7,163 nt of DNA from Comamonas sp. (GTDB lineage Bacteria; Pseudomonadota; Gammaproteobacteria; Burkholderiales; Burkholderiaceae_C), in the NCBI GenBank assembly GCA_018384835.1, contig JAHAYB010000402.1, positions 1 through 7,163 on the forward strand, written 5' to 3'. A program made the position numbers and the translations under genes. This document shows, in pieces, positions 6,219 through 7,163 of this stretch; position 1 is the stretch's first letter; the number at the start of each line of letters is the position of its first letter. A model generated the notes under the pieces. It saw nothing but the letters and a program-made list of their open reading frames with translations, did not search any database and was not told where the DNA came from.

Positions 6219-7163
6219 TCATTCGGGCTTGGGGCTGAGGTGATCTACCCGAATCTGCGGGCGTTGCATGGGTAGCAGCCCTTGGGGTCGCCAAATCATC
6301 ATCAAAATCATCACCAAGCCAAAAATCAACATGCGGTATTCCGAGAATTGACGCGCTACCTCGGGCAGGGCGGTCAGCAGCACGGCGGCCACAATCACCC
6401 CCAGTTGCGACCCCATGCCGCCCAGTACCACGATGGCCAGAATCAGCGCCGATTCAATAAAGGTGAACGACTCCGGGTTGACGATGCCCTGGCGTGCGGC
6501 AAAAAACGCACCGCCAAAACCAGCAAACATCGCGCCCAGGGTAAAGGCCGAGAGCTTGATGCTCATGGGGTTTAGCCCCAGCGAGCGGCAGGCGATTTCA
6601 TCCTCGCGCAGCGCTTCCCAGGCGCGGCCTATGGGCATACGAATCAGGCGGTTGCCAATCAGCAGGGTGATGACGGCCAGCAGCAAAGCCATCAGGTAGA
6701 GAAAAATCACCATGTGCATGGAGTTAAAACTCAGGCCAAAGAATTGGTGAAAGGTCTGCGCCCCCTCTACGCTGCTGCGCCGCGCCATCTCCATGCCCAG
6801 CACGGTGGGCTTGGGGATGCCAGAGATGCCGTCAGGCCCGCCCGTCCAATCCGTCAGGTTGACCAGCAGCAGGCGGATGATTTCCCCAAACCCCAGGGTG
6901 ACAATCGCCAAGTAATCCCCGCGCAGGCGCAGCACCGGAAAGCCCAGCAAAAAGCCAAACAGCGCCGCCATTGCGCCAGACAGCGGCAGCGCCTGCCAAA
7001 AGCTCCAGCCCGCCCAGTGGTAGAGCAGGGCATAGGTATAAGCGCCCACGGCATAGAAGCCGACAAAGCCTAAATCCAGCAGACCAGCAAAGCCCACCAC
7101 AATATTCAGGCCCAGGGCCAGCATGACGTAAATCAGCGCCAGGGTGGCAATATCGACCGCGTT
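6219..7163 (-). CDS. livM: Branched-chain amino-acid ABC transporter, permease LivM (5' end outside window)
   Basis: The frame is open to the right edge, giving 314 visible codons; the true start lies beyond base 7163, so the ATG at 7124 is internal. LivM is one of the two inner-membrane permease subunits of the LIV/HAAT importer. Visible family marks, numbered from Met 7124, are [20 protein letters not shown] (1-20), [20 protein letters not shown] (65-84), and [21 protein letters not shown] (166-186), the cytoplasmic coupling loop that contacts the ATPases. [11 protein letters not shown] (232-242) and a final WRPQGL (278-283) follow. Several long hydrophobic stretches are membrane helices, for example about 48-64, 138-157, 224-254 and 263-277. 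The reading frame ends in three consecutive in-frame TGA codons (6213-6221). livH and the binding-protein gene are expected to the right but are not visible. Confidence 0.95.
   Translation of the reverse strand, partial: NAVDIATLALIYVMLALGLNIVVGFAGLLDLGFVGFYAVGAYTYALLYHWAGWSFWQALPLSGAMAALFGFLLGFPVLRLRGDYLAIVTLGFGEIIRLLLVNLTDWTGGPDGISGIPKPTVLGMEMARRSSVEGAQTFHQFFGLSFNSMHMVIFLYLMALLLAVITLLIGNRLIRMPIGRAWEALREDEIACRSLGLNPMSIKLSAFTLGAMFAGFGGAFFAARQGIVNPESFTFIESALILAIVVLGGMGSQLGVIVAAVLLTALPEVARQFSEYRMLIFGLVMILMMIWRPQGLLPMQRPQIRVDHLSPKPE

Overview
The window looks like a Burkholderiales chromosome, most likely Comamonadaceae. This is inferred from gene content, protein style and high GC (about 70% in 4441-4560), with no database search. 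It holds eight protein-coding genes, two of them cut by the window edges, and no RNA genes, CRISPR array or recognisable insertion sequence. No gene-free stretch exceeds 60 bases.

Right half (4682-7163, minus strand): three tightly packed genes of a branched-chain amino-acid (LIV/HAAT-type) ABC importer, livM (5' end outside the window), livG and livF. livF ends tail-to-tail against a plus-strand gene (3714-4697) for an NAD(P)-binding extended/atypical SDR protein. That gene is divergent from a minus-strand three-domain ferredoxin/FAD/NAD oxidoreductase (2584-3660), of the kind often labelled CDP-6-deoxy-delta-3,4-glucoseen reductase.

Left half (102-2545, minus strand): a complete type II restriction-modification pair of the BsuBI/PstI family, whose characterised members act on CTGCAG. 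The gamma-class N6-adenine methyltransferase comes first and the endonuclease follows with an ATGA stop/start overlap. The pair lies between the oxidoreductase and the start of a dinucleotide-binding, probably FAD-dependent (ThiO-like) oxidoreductase that runs off the left edge. All four genes face the same way with gaps of 38, -4 and 13 bases, so the R-M pair may be an insertion into, or between, host genes and may be read from the upstream promoter. Its methyltransferase start region is much poorer in GC than the flanks. A short inverted repeat (CTATTAGGG plus GGCATC) lies at both outer edges of the pair.

The R-M pair is the accessory element here. I do not see an undescribed system. The most useful leads are the boundary repeat, the insertion context, the degenerate SDR active site, and the uncertain start of the left-edge gene.
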